Notes: generated from the sequence alone by a model not told the origin. DNA of 64,000 nucleotides from Prochlorococcus marinus str. MIT 9201 (GCF_000759955.1 NZ_JNAL01000010.1:117543-181542), one strand, 5' to 3'. Shown: positions 27,266 to 39,839, counted from the first letter of the stretch. Translations and numbers: made by a program.

Positions 27266-28548
27266 AAATTTTTTATTTCTTTTGATAATTTTAAAAATTC
27301 TTTTTTAAACCCAACTAGATTTTTATTGCTAAGACCCCCAATGGATAATTTTTGTGATTCTTTATTTACAAGAATCCATAATTGGTTAGTTGGTATAAGA
27401 CTTACTATCGTACCAAAAATTATTAAAATAAAAGCAAAGTAAATAAATGGTATAGACGGATCATTTTTAATTATTAATCCACTGCTGGGGATTATTTTTT
27501 TCAGAGAAACTTTTGAAGAGTTAACTTCTAAAGGATTGTCATTGATATAGAGATTATTCCCAGAAAAATTTTCTGTATTGGAAATTTTGAGTGGGCCATT
27601 TTCATTATCTATTGTTAAAAGGAAATTTTTTTTAGTCTCTGATCCTAATTCAACTAGAACTCCCCAAACTTGATTGCCGATTTCGGGAATCTCCTTTAAT
27701 TGTAATTGATAAAGGATATTATCTATTTCTAAAACAACATTTGATATGGCCCAATCAGCTTGATAAATAGTTAATCCTTTAAACCTAATTGGGTGATTAA
27801 CTTTGGCGGTTTTTATTTCATTTAAATTTAGATCTTTAGAAGAAAAATTTAAATTTGAAATAAATTGTTTGGGTATACCATCACTTTCTCGTTCTATAGA
27901 AAAATCGACTAATTTAACATTGGCTTTTGAGTTTGTGCTCTCATTAACAAGATCCAAACTTTCTCCAGGCAGTAAGTATTGTTCTTTTGATTGACTTGTA
28001 AAACTTCCATAAGCTGAACCTATAAGTAAGACTATTAATCCGATATGTACAACTAAAGGACCAATTTTCCCAATTAAACCTTTTCTTGCAGAAATATGAC
28101 TTTTAAATTTATATGTTTTCCATCCTCTTTTTTTAAGTAATAAGTCTACTTTTGATATTTGGTCTGCATCTTGATTGATTGAGTGACTTGAAGTTAATTG
28201 CAGTCTGCTAAATTTTTGTTCACTCTTGTATTCAATCCATTTTAATGAAGCTTTTAATGAAGGGATTTGCCTCCTGAAACTACAAGCTGCGAGGGAAATG
28301 CAAAGAAGAATTAATGTAAATAAAAACCAAAAGCTTGTATATACATGATCCAATTGAAGTTTTAAGATTGTTTCTCCATCTAAAAATCCATAAATGGGAG
28401 TACTATCAAAATTATCAATGTAGTATTTACTATTACTACCTTGAGGTATAAAAGTACCTATGCCACTTGTAAAAGCTATAAAGATTATCAGTGCTATGGC
28501 AAATCTTAAACTTGATATTTTTAAAATCAAACTCTTAAGAATACTCAT
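27262..28548 (-). CDS. ccs1: Cytochrome c biogenesis protein Ccs1 (ResB-like)
   Basis: A 428-residue membrane protein of the system II cytochrome c assembly pathway, where Ccs1 and CcsA form the haem-ligating complex at the thylakoid lumen side. N-terminal spans ([35 protein letters not shown]), a third span ([20 protein letters not shown]), a large lumenal domain and a last span ([18 protein letters not shown]) match ResB. It starts one base after the ccdA stop, so the two form an operon. Confidence 0.93.
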   Translation of the reverse strand: MSILKSLILKISSLRFAIALIIFIAFTSGIGTFIPQGSNSKYYIDNFDSTPIYGFLDGETILKLQLDHVYTSFWFLFTLILLCISLAACSFRRQIPSLKASLKWIEYKSEQKFSRLQLTSSHSINQDADQISKVDLLLKKRGWKTYKFKSHISARKGLIGKIGPLVVHIGLIVLLIGSAYGSFTSQSKEQYLLPGESLDLVNESTNSKANVKLVDFSIERESDGIPKQFISNLNFSSKDLNLNEIKTAKVNHPIRFKGLTIYQADWAISNVVLEIDNILYQLQLKEIPEIGNQVWGVLVELGSETKKNFLLTIDNENGPLKISNTENFSGNNLYINDNPLEVNSSKVSLKKIIPSSGLIIKNDPSIPFIYFAFILIIFGTIVSLIPTNQLWILVNKESQKLSIGGLSNKNLVGFKKEFLKLSKEIKNF

Positions 28549-29205
28549 TTAAATCCAATTTGAAAATAAATTTAATAACCCTAGGGAAACTAAAAATATC
28601 CCACTTAAGGTGGGTATTATTTGACTATATTTTCTAAGCTCTAAAAATTTTTTTAAGTTTTCTGCAGTAGCTCCTGCAACAATTAATGGAGTTACTTGGC
28701 CTACACCAAAGAAGAATAAAAAAATAACAGAGATTGTTGGATTTTTAGCTTGCGATACCCAAGCAAGGAGAGTAGCCAAAACTGGAGTAATGCAAGGTGA
28801 AGATGCTAAACCAAAAGTAGTTCCTATCGCAAAAGGTGCTAGAGGTAATGGTATTTTATCTTCAATTATTTTTAGATCAGGTCCGTTCGGAAACTGCAAC
28901 TTTAGAATTCCTAATAAATTTAAACCCATTATTATTGCTATAAGGGCAACAAATGAAGTGTAATAAGATGGAATTTGCCCGTATATTTTGCCTAAGAATC
29001 CACTTGCAGCCCCAAGCGCAACAAGAGAAAAAACGACTCCTCCTGAAAAACTAATAAGTTTAAATCTATTCTTCTCTGTTCCTCCTATATAAGCAATTGT
29101 GATTGGAAGTAATGATAATGAGCATGGCCCAAGACTTGTTAAAAGCCCTGCGCTGAAAACTAAAAATATAGTAAATGGACCAGGACTATTAAGACCATTC
29201 TGCAT
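28549..29205 (-). CDS. ccdA: Cytochrome c biogenesis protein CcdA
   Basis: A 218-residue polytopic membrane protein of the DsbD/CcdA family that passes reducing power across the membrane to keep apocytochrome cysteines reduced. Two conserved cysteines are visible in membrane segments, SLGPCSLSLLP near the N-terminus and ASSPCITPVLA in the middle. About six hydrophobic spans. Directly followed by ccs1. Confidence 0.93.
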   Translation of the reverse strand: MQNGLNSPGPFTIFLVFSAGLLTSLGPCSLSLLPITIAYIGGTEKNRFKLISFSGGVVFSLVALGAASGFLGKIYGQIPSYYTSFVALIAIIMGLNLLGILKLQFPNGPDLKIIEDKIPLPLAPFAIGTTFGLASSPCITPVLATLLAWVSQAKNPTISVIFLFFFGVGQVTPLIVAGATAENLKKFLELRKYSQIIPTLSGIFLVSLGLLNLFSNWI

Positions 29206-29287
29206 TAGCAGATTACCCTTTTGAGATAATTCTGAAATAACTAGGTTAAATGATTCGATAGCTTAATTTAAATCAATTAAATTCTAA

Positions 29288-30574
29288 CTAATTAAGTGAT
29301 TTTCGTGTACCAATAATTCCTATGAATCCTGTTGATTCTAATGAACATCTCAGTAACATCCCTGCAATAAAAAAGGAGGCGATTAATGAATTACCGCCAT
29401 AACTAACGAAGGGTAGTGGCAAGCCTGTAGTGGGCATTGAACCTGTTGCTACAGCAATATGCATTATTGATTGACCTGTCAACAATACACCACATCCTAT
29501 AGCAACTAATTTTGTATAGTTGTTCCTGCACTTAAGACTAATTCTTAGACTTATATAAGAGAAAACCGCTAAAAATCCTAAGAATAAAGTACACCCCAAC
29601 AAACCAAATTCTTCCGCAAAAATGGCAAAAATAAAATCTGTATACATAAATGGTAAGTACTGCAATTTTTGTATAGAAAGTCCAAAACCTTGGCCAAATA
29701 GACCACCTGAACCTATAGCTAATAAACTTTGAACCAATTGAAATCCACTTTCCTGTTGATCTCTCCAAGGATTAATAAATGAACTAACTCTAAGTTTTTG
29801 ATATTCGTTATTTAGAATACTAATACAACCAGTGATGAATCCTAATGATGCAAATGAAGAAAGAGAGCTGAGTTTTATGCCTCCACATAAACCCATTACC
29901 CAAAAAAGAATTCCAGTTAATGATGCAGTACTTAAATTAGGTTGCTTTAGTATTAATAAAATTAATAAACCAAAGGAGAATATTGAAATTAATTTTTTAT
30001 CATTTTTTATCAGATTCCAATGAGCAAAAAGGTTAGAAGCTTCGAGAATCAGAAAAGGTTTTATTAATTCAGATGGTTGCAGATTTAAATTCCCTAGTAC
30101 TAGCCATCTTGAAGAGCCATTTACCGTAATTCCAGTAATATTGGTTAGAAAAATCAAAAAAAATAAAATATAAAAAATAATTTTTGAAAACTTTAAAAGA
30201 TTTCTAATGTTCGTATTAAGAACGAAAACAAATAGACCAATGCCTGGAATTGTCCAAATAATCTGTTTTTTTAAAAAATAAGCCCAATTTCCCATTTCTC
30301 TACTGGCTACCCACCAACTTGACGATCCTAGAATGCATATTCCTAATATTGACCAAATTCCAACGAGGATAATAAGGATTTTTGCCTCATAAGGCCATAT
30401 TGTCCAAGGCAAAGGAATAATTGATTCTATAAGGTTGCTTTCATTATTTTTTTTACAAGGAATATGGTTTTTTTTTCTTTTAGAAATTCTTTTATATTTT
30501 ATTTTTTCTTGACTTATCTCCAATTTTTTTAGATGAATATGTACTATTGAGACGTTTAATTGAGATTTTGCCAA
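29288..30574 (-). CDS. ftsW: FtsW/RodA-type peptidoglycan glycosyltransferase
   Basis: A SEDS-family lipid-II polymerase of 428 residues with about ten membrane spans. Seen: TVNGSSRWLVLGNLNLQPSE, the FAIFAEEFGLLG segment and the C-terminal TTGLPLPFVSYGGNSL, all typical of FtsW. An unusually long basic leader of about 60 residues precedes the first span and may be partly untranslated if a later start is used. 217 bp of spacer separate it from the divergent ATP synthase operon. Confidence 0.93.
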   Translation of the reverse strand: MAKSQLNVSIVHIHLKKLEISQEKIKYKRISKRKKNHIPCKKNNESNLIESIIPLPWTIWPYEAKILIILVGIWSILGICILGSSSWWVASREMGNWAYFLKKQIIWTIPGIGLFVFVLNTNIRNLLKFSKIIFYILFFLIFLTNITGITVNGSSRWLVLGNLNLQPSELIKPFLILEASNLFAHWNLIKNDKKLISIFSFGLLILLILKQPNLSTASLTGILFWVMGLCGGIKLSSLSSFASLGFITGCISILNNEYQKLRVSSFINPWRDQQESGFQLVQSLLAIGSGGLFGQGFGLSIQKLQYLPFMYTDFIFAIFAEEFGLLGCTLFLGFLAVFSYISLRISLKCRNNYTKLVAIGCGVLLTGQSIMHIAVATGSMPTTGLPLPFVSYGGNSLIASFFIAGMLLRCSLESTGFIGIIGTRKSLN

Positions 30575-30729
30575 GTCTTTTATTAACGTTTTAAAGTCTT
30601 AAAGCAATTAAAAAGATGATTTTTCATGAATTTTATTCTTGAAAAATGAAGTAAAAATTGGTCTATAGATTCATAATAAATCTTAAGAATTAATTTTTTA
30701 TACAAAAAAACTAGCAAAAAGTCCCCTCC

Positions 30730-30758
30730 CCGTGATAGATTCCGTGAGTTTATATACT
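30730..30758 (+). promoter_or_regulatory. Probable ATP synthase operon promoter
   Basis: A -10-like TATACT at 30753-30758 lies 34 bp before the atp1 ATG. Just upstream, CCGTGA occurs twice (30730-30735 and 30742-30747) as a direct repeat with a 12-bp period. The repeat is on one helical face and could be a regulator site or replace the -35 box. Inference from sequence only. Confidence 0.4.
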
Positions 30759-30791
30759 TATTTCAAACCATTCAGAGAGGATTTCTAAACT

Positions 30792-31268
30792 ATGTTCACA
30801 TCAGTGGACTCAAATAGAAAAAAACTTGAGCATCCTCCTTATGAGAATGTTCAATTACCTCAATCCTTGCATAATAAGATCATCAAAGAAAGTAAATCTG
30901 GTATTGCAAATCAAATAGTTAATTTGCTTTCTCAAAATGATGAATACACAAAATTGCAATTAACAATTTTTGGAATTACTTTTATTGTTTCTATTTTATT
31001 AGCATCAATAACAGGAATTTTTCTAGGATTCACTTTTGGTTTAAGTATTTTTATAGGTGCAATTGCCGGAATTTTTTACCTACGTTTGCTTGCCAAAAGT
31101 ATAGGAAAACTTGGTAAAGAATCATCAGGTGTATCAAAATTGCAACTATTAGTTCCAGTTTGCCTCTTTATTTTTGCAAGCAAGCTAGGATATTTGGATA
31201 TTTTTCCTGCAATGATAGGTTTTTTCATTTATAAGCCTTCACTCATTCTCTATTTTTCACGTTCTTAA
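30792..31268 (+). CDS. atp1: ATP synthase protein I (assembly factor)
   Basis: A 158-residue membrane protein, first in the ATP synthase operon. A hydrophilic N-terminus is followed by four hydrophobic stretches, including [34 protein letters not shown] and [13 protein letters not shown]. UncI/Atp1 proteins assist c-ring assembly or Mg2+ supply; family conservation is low, so position is the main evidence. Confidence 0.85.
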   Translation: MFTSVDSNRKKLEHPPYENVQLPQSLHNKIIKESKSGIANQIVNLLSQNDEYTKLQLTIFGITFIVSILLASITGIFLGFTFGLSIFIGAIAGIFYLRLLAKSIGKLGKESSGVSKLQLLVPVCLFIFASKLGYLDIFPAMIGFFIYKPSLILYFSRS

Positions 31269-31291
31269 GTAAATTTTTTTATTCAAAACAA

Positions 31292-32017
31292 ATGTTTTTT
31301 AATTCCTTGCTAACAAATTTTGCAGCATTAGAAGTTGGTCAACATCTTTATTGGCAAATTGGAAATATCAGACTTCATGGGCAGGTATTTTTAACATCTT
31401 GGATTTTATTAGGAGCTTTATTAGTTTTTATTTCTTTAGGAACTAAAAAAATGGAAAATGATCCTAAAGGTCTTCAAAACTTGCTTGAGTTTCTCTGGGA
31501 TTACATAAGAGATCTTGCTAGGACGCAAATAGGTGAGAAAGTTTATAGAGATTGGATGCCATTTATAGGTACTTTATTTTTATTCGTTTTTGTTAGTAAT
31601 TGGGGAGGAGCTTTAATTCCTTGGAGATTGATTAAGTTACCAAGTGGAGAATTAGGAGCACCTACTGCAGATATCAATACAACTATAGCTTTAGCTTTAT
31701 TGGTTTCACTCTCTTATTTCTATGCAGGTTTAAGCAATAAGGGTTGGAGATACTTCGAATACTATGTTCACCCAACTCCGATTATGCTTCCTTTCAAAAT
31801 TCTAGAGGACTTTACGAAACCTTTATCACTCTCTTTCAGGCTATTTGGAAATATTTTGGCTGATGAACTTGTTGTGGGTGTTTTAGTTTTCTTAGTTCCG
31901 CTAATTCTCCCAATACCAGTTATGTTCCTAGGATTATTTACTAGTGCAATTCAGGCATTGATTTTCGCAACTTTAGCGGCCTACTACATTGGAGAAGCTG
32001 TTGAAGAACATCATTAG
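31292..32017 (+). CDS. atpB: ATP synthase F0 subunit a
   Basis: A 241-residue proton-channel subunit. The helix [20 protein letters not shown] carries the essential Arg (in SFRLFGN) that faces the c-ring glutamate. [14 protein letters not shown] and the C-terminal [17 protein letters not shown] complete the family pattern. Named atpI in plastid nomenclature. Confidence 0.98.
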   Translation: MFFNSLLTNFAALEVGQHLYWQIGNIRLHGQVFLTSWILLGALLVFISLGTKKMENDPKGLQNLLEFLWDYIRDLARTQIGEKVYRDWMPFIGTLFLFVFVSNWGGALIPWRLIKLPSGELGAPTADINTTIALALLVSLSYFYAGLSNKGWRYFEYYVHPTPIMLPFKILEDFTKPLSLSFRLFGNILADELVVGVLVFLVPLILPIPVMFLGLFTSAIQALIFATLAAYYIGEAVEEHH

Positions 32018-32084
32018 CTGTCTTCTAATACATTCAGACGCTTTTACAAAAGGTCTGTAATCTGGCAAAATATCTAATCGCGTA

Positions 32085-32103
32085 GGTCTGAAAATATCAG
32101 ACC
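32085..32103 (+). promoter_or_regulatory. Stem-loop in the atpB-atpE spacer
   Basis: GGTCTGA-AAATA-TCAGACC is a perfect 7-bp stem with a 5-nt loop in the middle of the 164-bp gap between subunit a and subunit c, the longest gap within the operon. No U-run follows, so it is not a terminator. It may be an RNA-processing or stabilising element that lifts c-subunit expression, which is needed in many copies per enzyme. The role is inferred. Confidence 0.55.
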
Positions 32104-32163
32104 CATTCTTAAAAGAAAGGATGTCCAAGCGTGTATGACAACAAAGATTATCACAAGTATTAA

Positions 32164-32427
<264 letters not shown>

Positions 32428-32496
32428 AAGTTGATATTGCTTCTAATTCCTTATTAGCAATATTTAAATTTATTTTTTTAACTTCAACTGAATCAT

Positions 32497-32958
32497 ATGT
32501 TGGCCTTTAATTTTTTTGGTGCTACAGAGGGTGGATTATTTGATATAAATGCCACTTTGCCACTAATGGCGATACAAGTAGTCGCGCTTACTTACATATT
32601 AAATTCTCTCTTTTTTAAGCCTGTTGGCAATGTTGTAGAAAAAAGAGAAAAATTCGTAAGTAATAATATTATTGAGGCCAAAAATAAACTTTCTGAGGTT
32701 AAAAAATTAGAAGCTGATTTATTAACTCAGCTTCAAAGTGCTCGTACAGAAGCTCAAAGAATTGTGAGCGAAGCTGAGAATGAGTCTGACAAGCTTTATA
32801 AAGAAGCACTAGAACTTGCTAACAATGAAGCAAATGCTTCAAAAGAAAAAGCAAGACTAGAAATTGAAAGTCAGACTTCTGCTGCTCGTGATCAACTTTC
32901 TAAACAGGCTGATGATCTAAGCGAACTTATTGTTAATAGATTGATTCTAGAAAAATGA
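32497..32958 (+). CDS. atpG: ATP synthase F0 subunit b'
   Basis: A 153-residue peripheral-stalk subunit, one N-terminal membrane span ([19 protein letters not shown]) followed by a long charged coiled coil. Photosynthetic organisms use a b/b' heterodimer. Its stop overlaps the b-subunit ATG by 4 bp. The symbol follows cyanobacterial usage (atpF' elsewhere). Confidence 0.95.
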   Translation: MLAFNFFGATEGGLFDINATLPLMAIQVVALTYILNSLFFKPVGNVVEKREKFVSNNIIEAKNKLSEVKKLEADLLTQLQSARTEAQRIVSEAENESDKLYKEALELANNEANASKEKARLEIESQTSAARDQLSKQADDLSELIVNRLILEK

Positions 32959-33467
32959 ATTTAACTCTTTTAGCTACAGAAGGTTTTGGATTGAACTTTA
33001 ATTTATTCGAAACTAATATCCTAAATTGGGCTGTAGTTGTTTTCGGTCTTTATAAATTTTTGCCTGGTTTCCTAGGTAAAATGCTTCAAAAAAGGAGAGA
33101 AGGAATCCTTCTTGAATTAAAAGATGCTGAAGATCGGCTCCTAAATGCAACCCAGGCTTTAGAAAAGGCGAAGAAAGATTTATCTTCAGCAGAAGAAAAA
33201 GCTTCGCAAATAAAAGTAGATTCCCTTAAAAGATCTGAATCAATCAGAATGGAAAGTGAAAAAAAAGCGATAGAGGAGATGGCGCGTATTAAACAAAGTG
33301 CAATCTCTGATGAGAGCTCTGAAGCATCCAGAGCAATTTCTCAACTTCGAAAAGAAGCTGTTGAACAGGCTATTAAAAAAGCTTTAGATTCTCTCCCAAA
33401 TCGACTTGATAAAACAACACAAGAAAATTTGGTAACTCAATCAATTAACAATATTGAGGTGAACTAA
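32955..33467 (+). CDS. atpF: ATP synthase F0 subunit b
   Basis: A 170-residue peripheral-stalk subunit with a membrane segment near residues 23-40 ([18 protein letters not shown]) and a long helical coiled coil. The short extension before the span is typical of the photosynthetic b subunit. It overlaps b' by 4 bp upstream and delta by one base downstream (TAATG), showing tight coupling. Confidence 0.96.
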   Translation: MNLTLLATEGFGLNFNLFETNILNWAVVVFGLYKFLPGFLGKMLQKRREGILLELKDAEDRLLNATQALEKAKKDLSSAEEKASQIKVDSLKRSESIRMESEKKAIEEMARIKQSAISDESSEASRAISQLRKEAVEQAIKKALDSLPNRLDKTTQENLVTQSINNIEVN

Positions 33468-34009
33468 TGCCACTTTTGAATTCAGTTACTACACCATATG
33501 CAGAGGCATTACTTCAAGTTGTGAATGAAAATTCGCAAACTGAAGAGATGGTTTCTGAGGTTAAACAACTCTTGGAATTAATAAATGATTCCCCTGAATT
33601 AGAGAAGGCACTATCATCTCCCATTTTAGAGACAGATGCTAAGAAGAAAATCATTATTGAAATTTTTTCAAATAAGGTTAATTCTTCTCTACTGAATTTC
33701 TTAAAATTATTAGCCGATAGGCAAAGAATTGGAATTATTACTTCAATTCTTGATAGGTTTTTAGAGATTTACCGAGAAAATAGTAATATTGCTTTGGCAA
33801 CTGTTACTTCTGCAGTCGAGCTTACTGATGAACAGAAAGGTTTAATTACCAAAAAGATCATCAAAATTGCTGGAACAGAAAAATTAGAACTTGTAACTAA
33901 AATCGACCCATCTCTTATTGGTGGTTTCGTCGCCAGTGTAGGATCAAAAGTAATTGATGCTTCCCTTGCTTCACAAATAAGAAAACTTGGCTTATCCCTT
34001 TCCAAGTAA
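33467..34009 (+). CDS. atpH: ATP synthase F1 subunit delta
   Basis: A 180-residue stalk-to-F1 connector. An N-terminal helical domain (YAEALLQVVNENSQTEE) and a C-terminal segment KIDPSLIGGFVASVGSKVID with the conserved GGF motif identify it. One-base overlap with the b gene; 30 bp to atpA. Confidence 0.97.
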   Translation: MPLLNSVTTPYAEALLQVVNENSQTEEMVSEVKQLLELINDSPELEKALSSPILETDAKKKIIIEIFSNKVNSSLLNFLKLLADRQRIGIITSILDRFLEIYRENSNIALATVTSAVELTDEQKGLITKKIIKIAGTEKLELVTKIDPSLIGGFVASVGSKVIDASLASQIRKLGLSLSK

Positions 34010-34027
34010 CTTTTAAATCAACCTTAA

Positions 34028-35557
<1,530 letters not shown>

Positions 35558-35576
35558 ATTTATTTAAGGAGATACC

Positions 35577-36527
35577 ATGGCAAATCTTAAAGAGATTAGA
35601 GATCGAATCGTTTCCGTTAAAAATACAAGAAAAATAACGGAGGCCATGAGACTTGTGGCAGCTGCAAAAGTTAGGAGAGCTCAAGATCAAGTTCTTAAGA
35701 GTAGACCTTTTGCAGATAAACTTGCACGGGTCTTAGAAAATATTCAATCTAGAGTACAATTTGAAGCTGTCGACTCTCCTCTATTGTCCAAAAGAGAAGT
35801 AAAGAGCATCTCCTTGGTTTGCATAACTGCGGATAGAGGTTTATGCGGTGGTTACAACACAAATATAATAAAAAAGGTAGAAATAAGATACGCAGAATTA
35901 GTCAAACAAGGGTATCAGCCAAATTTAATTTTGGTAGGGAAGAAAGCTATCGGATATTTCCAAAACAGAAAGGATAGATATGTAATTAAAAGTACTTTCA
36001 AAGAACTAGAACAGGTACCTACAGTAAAGGACTCTGAGGGAGTTACAAATGAAATTTTAGCTGAATTTCTTTCAGAAAATTCTGATAGGGTGGAAATTAT
36101 TTACACAAAATTCATCACTCTAGTTAGTTGCGCCCCTGTCGTTCAAACACTTTTGCCACTTGATCCTCAGGGAATTGCTGAGGAAAACGACGAAATTTTT
36201 AGATTGACTACAAAAGATAGTAAGTTGCTTGTTGAAAAATCAAATATTCAAAAAAGTGATTCAGATAAATTGCCATCAGATATTGTTTTTGAACAAAGTC
36301 CTGATCAACTACTAGATTCGTTATTACCATTATATTTACAGAATCAGGTACTAAGAGCTCTTCAAGAGTCAGCAGCTTCAGAACTCGCTTGCAGGATGAC
36401 TGCTATGAATAATGCGAGTGATAACGCTAAAGAATTAGCAAGTACTTTGAATCTAACCTATAACAAAGCAAGACAAGCGGCTATTACTCAAGAAATATTA
36501 GAAGTTGTAGGAGGTTCAGCAGTTTAG
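35577..36527 (+). CDS. atpC: ATP synthase F1 subunit gamma
   Basis: The 316-residue rotor shaft. Terminal helices are [20 protein letters not shown] and the C-terminal [20 protein letters not shown]. The central region [16 protein letters not shown] and [10 protein letters not shown] includes the insertion found in photosynthetic gamma subunits. The plastid-type regulatory cysteine pair is not present. RBS-like AAGGAG precedes the ATG. Cyanobacterial symbol atpC (atpG in E. coli). Confidence 0.97.
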   Translation: MANLKEIRDRIVSVKNTRKITEAMRLVAAAKVRRAQDQVLKSRPFADKLARVLENIQSRVQFEAVDSPLLSKREVKSISLVCITADRGLCGGYNTNIIKKVEIRYAELVKQGYQPNLILVGKKAIGYFQNRKDRYVIKSTFKELEQVPTVKDSEGVTNEILAEFLSENSDRVEIIYTKFITLVSCAPVVQTLLPLDPQGIAEENDEIFRLTTKDSKLLVEKSNIQKSDSDKLPSDIVFEQSPDQLLDSLLPLYLQNQVLRALQESAASELACRMTAMNNASDNAKELASTLNLTYNKARQAAITQEILEVVGGSAV

Positions 36528-36543
36528 CAATAAGATTTAGGAT

Positions 36544-36870
36544 ATGTCGGAATACAATATCAAAGTTGAATTTGAGCAAAAGACTTTTAGTTTTTTATGT
36601 TCTGAAGATCAAGATATTTTTTCAGCGGCAAAAATGGATGGAGTAGATTTACCAAGTAGTTGTTGTTCAGGAGTTTGTACAGATTGTGCATCAATGATAT
36701 TGGAAGGATCTGTAGATCAAGAAGATGCTATGGGATTAAATGATGATTTGAGGGAAAAGGGCTTTGCACTTTTGTGTGTGGCATATCCCAAGTCAGATTT
36801 GAATATTCTTATTGGTAAAGAAGTCGAAGATGATTTATATAATGATCAATTTGGTAAATATCAAAAATGA
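36544..36870 (+). CDS. 2Fe-2S ferredoxin
   Basis: A 108-residue plant-type ferredoxin. Cluster ligands fit C-x4-C-x2-C in SSCCSGVCTDCAS plus the distant Cys in FALLCVAYP. A short C-terminal extension (about residues 92-108) exceeds the usual 97 residues. It follows the ATP synthase operon by 16 bp and its stop overlaps the next small gene by 4 bp. It is probably a specialised ferredoxin rather than the main PetF; partner unknown. Confidence 0.93.
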   Translation: MSEYNIKVEFEQKTFSFLCSEDQDIFSAAKMDGVDLPSSCCSGVCTDCASMILEGSVDQEDAMGLNDDLREKGFALLCVAYPKSDLNILIGKEVEDDLYNDQFGKYQK

Positions 36871-37058
36871 AATTAAGTTCAGTTGATTATTATTTAGATT
36901 GGCCAGTTGCAATAAAATTAAAAAATTTAAGGGAATTTATCATTGCAAAATTAGAAAAAAAGGGTGATTTAATTCGTTGGTCAATTGTTGATATTCAAAA
37001 TTCTATTGACTCTTTTGGAACAAAAAAACTTAAAATTAAAGCTGTCTTTGCTAATTAA
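36867..37058 (+). CDS. Small soluble protein coupled to ferredoxin gene
   Basis: A 63-residue protein, basic, without membrane span or cysteines (VDYYLDWPVAIKLKNLREFI at the start). The ATG overlaps the ferredoxin stop by 4 bp, arguing that it is translated. Not assigned to a family. Followed 27 bp later by the DUF3326 gene. Confidence 0.72.
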   Translation: MKLSSVDYYLDWPVAIKLKNLREFIIAKLEKKGDLIRWSIVDIQNSIDSFGTKKLKIKAVFAN

Positions 37059-37085
37059 AAAATATAAATTGAAACATTTTAAATA

Positions 37086-38138
37086 ATGGAAAATTCACCA
37101 ACAATATTTATTATTCCAACTGGTATTGGTTGTGAAGTAGGAGGTTTTGCTGGGGATGCACTTCCTACTGCTAAATTATTAGCATCGGCAAGTGGATGTT
37201 TAATTACTCATCCAAATGTTATGAATGGCGGTGCTCTCTCTGAAAAAGATAAAAATATTTTTTATGTTGAGGGTTATAGTTTAGACCGACTTGCTAAAGG
37301 AGAAATCGCTTTAAAAAATGTAAAGCAACAGAAAATTGGGATAATATTTGATTCAGCTATTGAAAAAGATATATTGGTAAGACATTTACAAGTTGCTGAT
37401 GCATGTGTTTCTACTTTAGGGATTAATGTTCATTCTTATGTGATTACAAAAAAGCCATTAAACATAGTTATTGATTCTGATTCCTCAAAAATTAGTGGCG
37501 GGACAATTGAAAATCCTGATACTCTAATTGATGCTGGAAAATGCTTAATAGAAAAAGGAGTTACAGCAATAGCAATTGTGGCAAAATTTCCAGATGATTC
37601 AGATTCTTTAGAAACAAATATCTATCGAGAGGGGAAAGGGGTTGATCCTATTTCTGGAGTCGAAGCAGTTATAAGTCATTTAATAAGCAAATTTTTAAAA
37701 GTTCCCTGTGCTCACGCACCTGCTTTAAATCAAATTGAATTAAATGAAAACTTAGATCCTCGGGCAGCTGCAGAAGAAATAGGATACACCTTTTTACCAT
37801 CAGTATTGATTGGGTTAAGCAATGCACCTGACCTTGTTGAATTGCCTGCTAAAAATGAATCAATCTCACTACACCCTGATCAGATTGAATCTATTGTTGT
37901 GCCTAATGGGGCACTGGGTGGAGAAGCAGTACTGGCAGGGATTGAAAAAGGTTTAAATATTATCTCTGTACAAAATCAAAATAAATTAAAAGTGACAAAT
38001 GAGTTTTATGATTATCCCAATCTTTTTGAAGTGGATAATTATTTAGAAGCTGCAGGCATAATTCTTGCTATCAAAAAAGGTATCAACCTTGATTCAGTTA
38101 AACGGCCATTAAAAAAAATACAACGGTGTTCCTTATAG
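37086..38138 (+). CDS. DUF3326 family protein
   Basis: A 350-residue soluble protein with a glycine-rich start (IPTGIGCEVGGFAGDALPT), HPNVMNGGALS and VPCAHAPALN, the pattern of the cyanobacterial/plant DUF3326 family. Several short loops look ligand-binding, but no catalytic assignment is justified. Convergent with nadE (3 bp gap). Confidence 0.85.
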   Translation: MENSPTIFIIPTGIGCEVGGFAGDALPTAKLLASASGCLITHPNVMNGGALSEKDKNIFYVEGYSLDRLAKGEIALKNVKQQKIGIIFDSAIEKDILVRHLQVADACVSTLGINVHSYVITKKPLNIVIDSDSSKISGGTIENPDTLIDAGKCLIEKGVTAIAIVAKFPDDSDSLETNIYREGKGVDPISGVEAVISHLISKFLKVPCAHAPALNQIELNENLDPRAAAEEIGYTFLPSVLIGLSNAPDLVELPAKNESISLHPDQIESIVVPNGALGGEAVLAGIEKGLNIISVQNQNKLKVTNEFYDYPNLFEVDNYLEAAGIILAIKKGINLDSVKRPLKKIQRCSL

Positions 38139-38141
38139 TGA

Positions 38142-39839
38142 TTAATAAGATATTGCTATTGGAACTCTCCAGTCACTTCCTAATGATTGACTGCTTAGTT
38201 TTAGGATTGGAGGAGCCTGCTTTCTTTTAAATTCCGCTTTTTTTATGAGTGAGATAATTTTTAAAATTAAATCTTTTTTATAACCATCTTCTTCTAGTTG
38301 TTGTAAATCTTTTTTCTCTTCAATAATTCCTTTAAGAATATTATCTAAAATAGAATAAGGTGGGAGAGAATCAGTATCTAATTGATCAGGACCTAATTCG
38401 GCACTTGGAGCTTTCGTACGTATATTTTCTCCAATTATTTCTACATAAGTATCTAACAAATATGATTTTCTATGATTAATTGAATCTTCACTATCAAGCC
38501 AATTGCATAATTTAAAAACATTAGTTTTATATAAATCCCCAATTACTGATAATCCCCCATTCATATCTCCGTAAAGTGTGCAATATCCTACAGCTAGCTC
38601 TGATTTATTTCCTGTTGAAAGTAATAAATGCTTTTCTTGATTTGCTAAAGCCATCAGAAGCGTTCCTCTGATTCTTGATTGAATATTTTGATTCGTTATT
38701 TCAGCCATCTCGAAAGATATGGTATTTTTAAAAGATTCTTCAAAAGAGTTCATCAAATTTTCAATTGGGATGCTATTGAAATTTATTTTTAATCTTCTCG
38801 CTAAATCTTTCGCATCACTCTTTGAATGAGATGAACTCCACTTGGAGGGCATTGATACGCAATAAACATTATTACTGCCAAGAGCAGCTGTCGCAATTGC
38901 TGAAACTAGTGCTGAATCAATGCCTCCACTAAGTCCAATTAAAGCTGTTTTAAAACCGCATTTCTGTGCATAATCCTTTACACCAAGTACTAATGCATCA
39001 AAAATTAATGACATCTCAGACTTTTCAAATTTATTTTTTTGAGGTTTTGTTTGCTCAATGTCCCAACATGAGAGGTCTTCTGAAAACGATTTTAATTGCT
39101 TAATTTTAGATCCATTCTTATCAAGAATAAAACTATTTCCATCAAAAATTAAATTATCATTTGCTCCAATCTGGTTTACATATATCAGCGGTACTTGAAG
39201 GTATTGAGCAGCAAAACTGGACACTTTGGATCTTAGCTCTAATTTTTTGAAGGTATATGGTGAAGCCGATAAGTTCACCAAGATATCAACTTTTTTTTTC
39301 TTTAAATCAAAAATAGGATTCTTTTTATGAATTCCTCTACCTTCTATATTTTTGTTGACCCATAAATCCTCACAAATAGTAAAGCCAAGTCGCCAATTTT
39401 TATTATTAATTTCTTTTGTTAATACTGAAACTTTCTCTTCTGATCTAAAGTATCTTTTCTCATCAAATACTTCATAGGTGGGAAGAATAATTTTACGAGC
39501 AATTATTTTCCATTCACCGCGCTCAAGCATTGCAATAGAATTATAAAGATTTGGGAAAAAAGAATCATTTATTATCTCAGCTATCCCTACTGTGATACTC
39601 AAGTTTCCATATTTTTTATTAATATCTAATGCTAATTGGTCAAGAATTTGATATTGATTTTTTATTAAATTCTTTTTTAGAAGTAGGTCGTTTGCTGGAT
39701 ATCCCCATAGTGATAATTCTGGAGTAAGAACTAAATCAGCTGAAATTGAACTAGCTTTCGAAGCAGTACAAAGTATTTTTTTTGCATTACCCTCTAAATC
39801 ACCAACAACTGGATTAATTTGAGCAAGTAAAAACTTCAT
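38142..39839 (-). CDS. nadE: Glutamine-dependent NAD+ synthetase
   Basis: A 565-residue two-domain enzyme amidating nicotinate adenine dinucleotide to NAD+. The N-terminal nitrilase-type glutaminase domain (about 1-260) has Glu in LTPELSLWGYP, Lys in ARKIILPTYEVFDE and Cys in GFTICEDLW. The C-terminal synthetase domain has the PP-loop LIGLSGGIDSALVSAIA and STGNKSELAVGY. Its ATG overlaps the nadD stop by 4 bp, pairing the last two NAD steps. Confidence 0.97.
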   Translation of the reverse strand: MKFLLAQINPVVGDLEGNAKKILCTASKASSISADLVLTPELSLWGYPANDLLLKKNLIKNQYQILDQLALDINKKYGNLSITVGIAEIINDSFFPNLYNSIAMLERGEWKIIARKIILPTYEVFDEKRYFRSEEKVSVLTKEINNKNWRLGFTICEDLWVNKNIEGRGIHKKNPIFDLKKKKVDILVNLSASPYTFKKLELRSKVSSFAAQYLQVPLIYVNQIGANDNLIFDGNSFILDKNGSKIKQLKSFSEDLSCWDIEQTKPQKNKFEKSEMSLIFDALVLGVKDYAQKCGFKTALIGLSGGIDSALVSAIATAALGSNNVYCVSMPSKWSSSHSKSDAKDLARRLKINFNSIPIENLMNSFEESFKNTISFEMAEITNQNIQSRIRGTLLMALANQEKHLLLSTGNKSELAVGYCTLYGDMNGGLSVIGDLYKTNVFKLCNWLDSEDSINHRKSYLLDTYVEIIGENIRTKAPSAELGPDQLDTDSLPPYSILDNILKGIIEEKKDLQQLEEDGYKKDLILKIISLIKKAEFKRKQAPPILKLSSQSLGSDWRVPIAISY

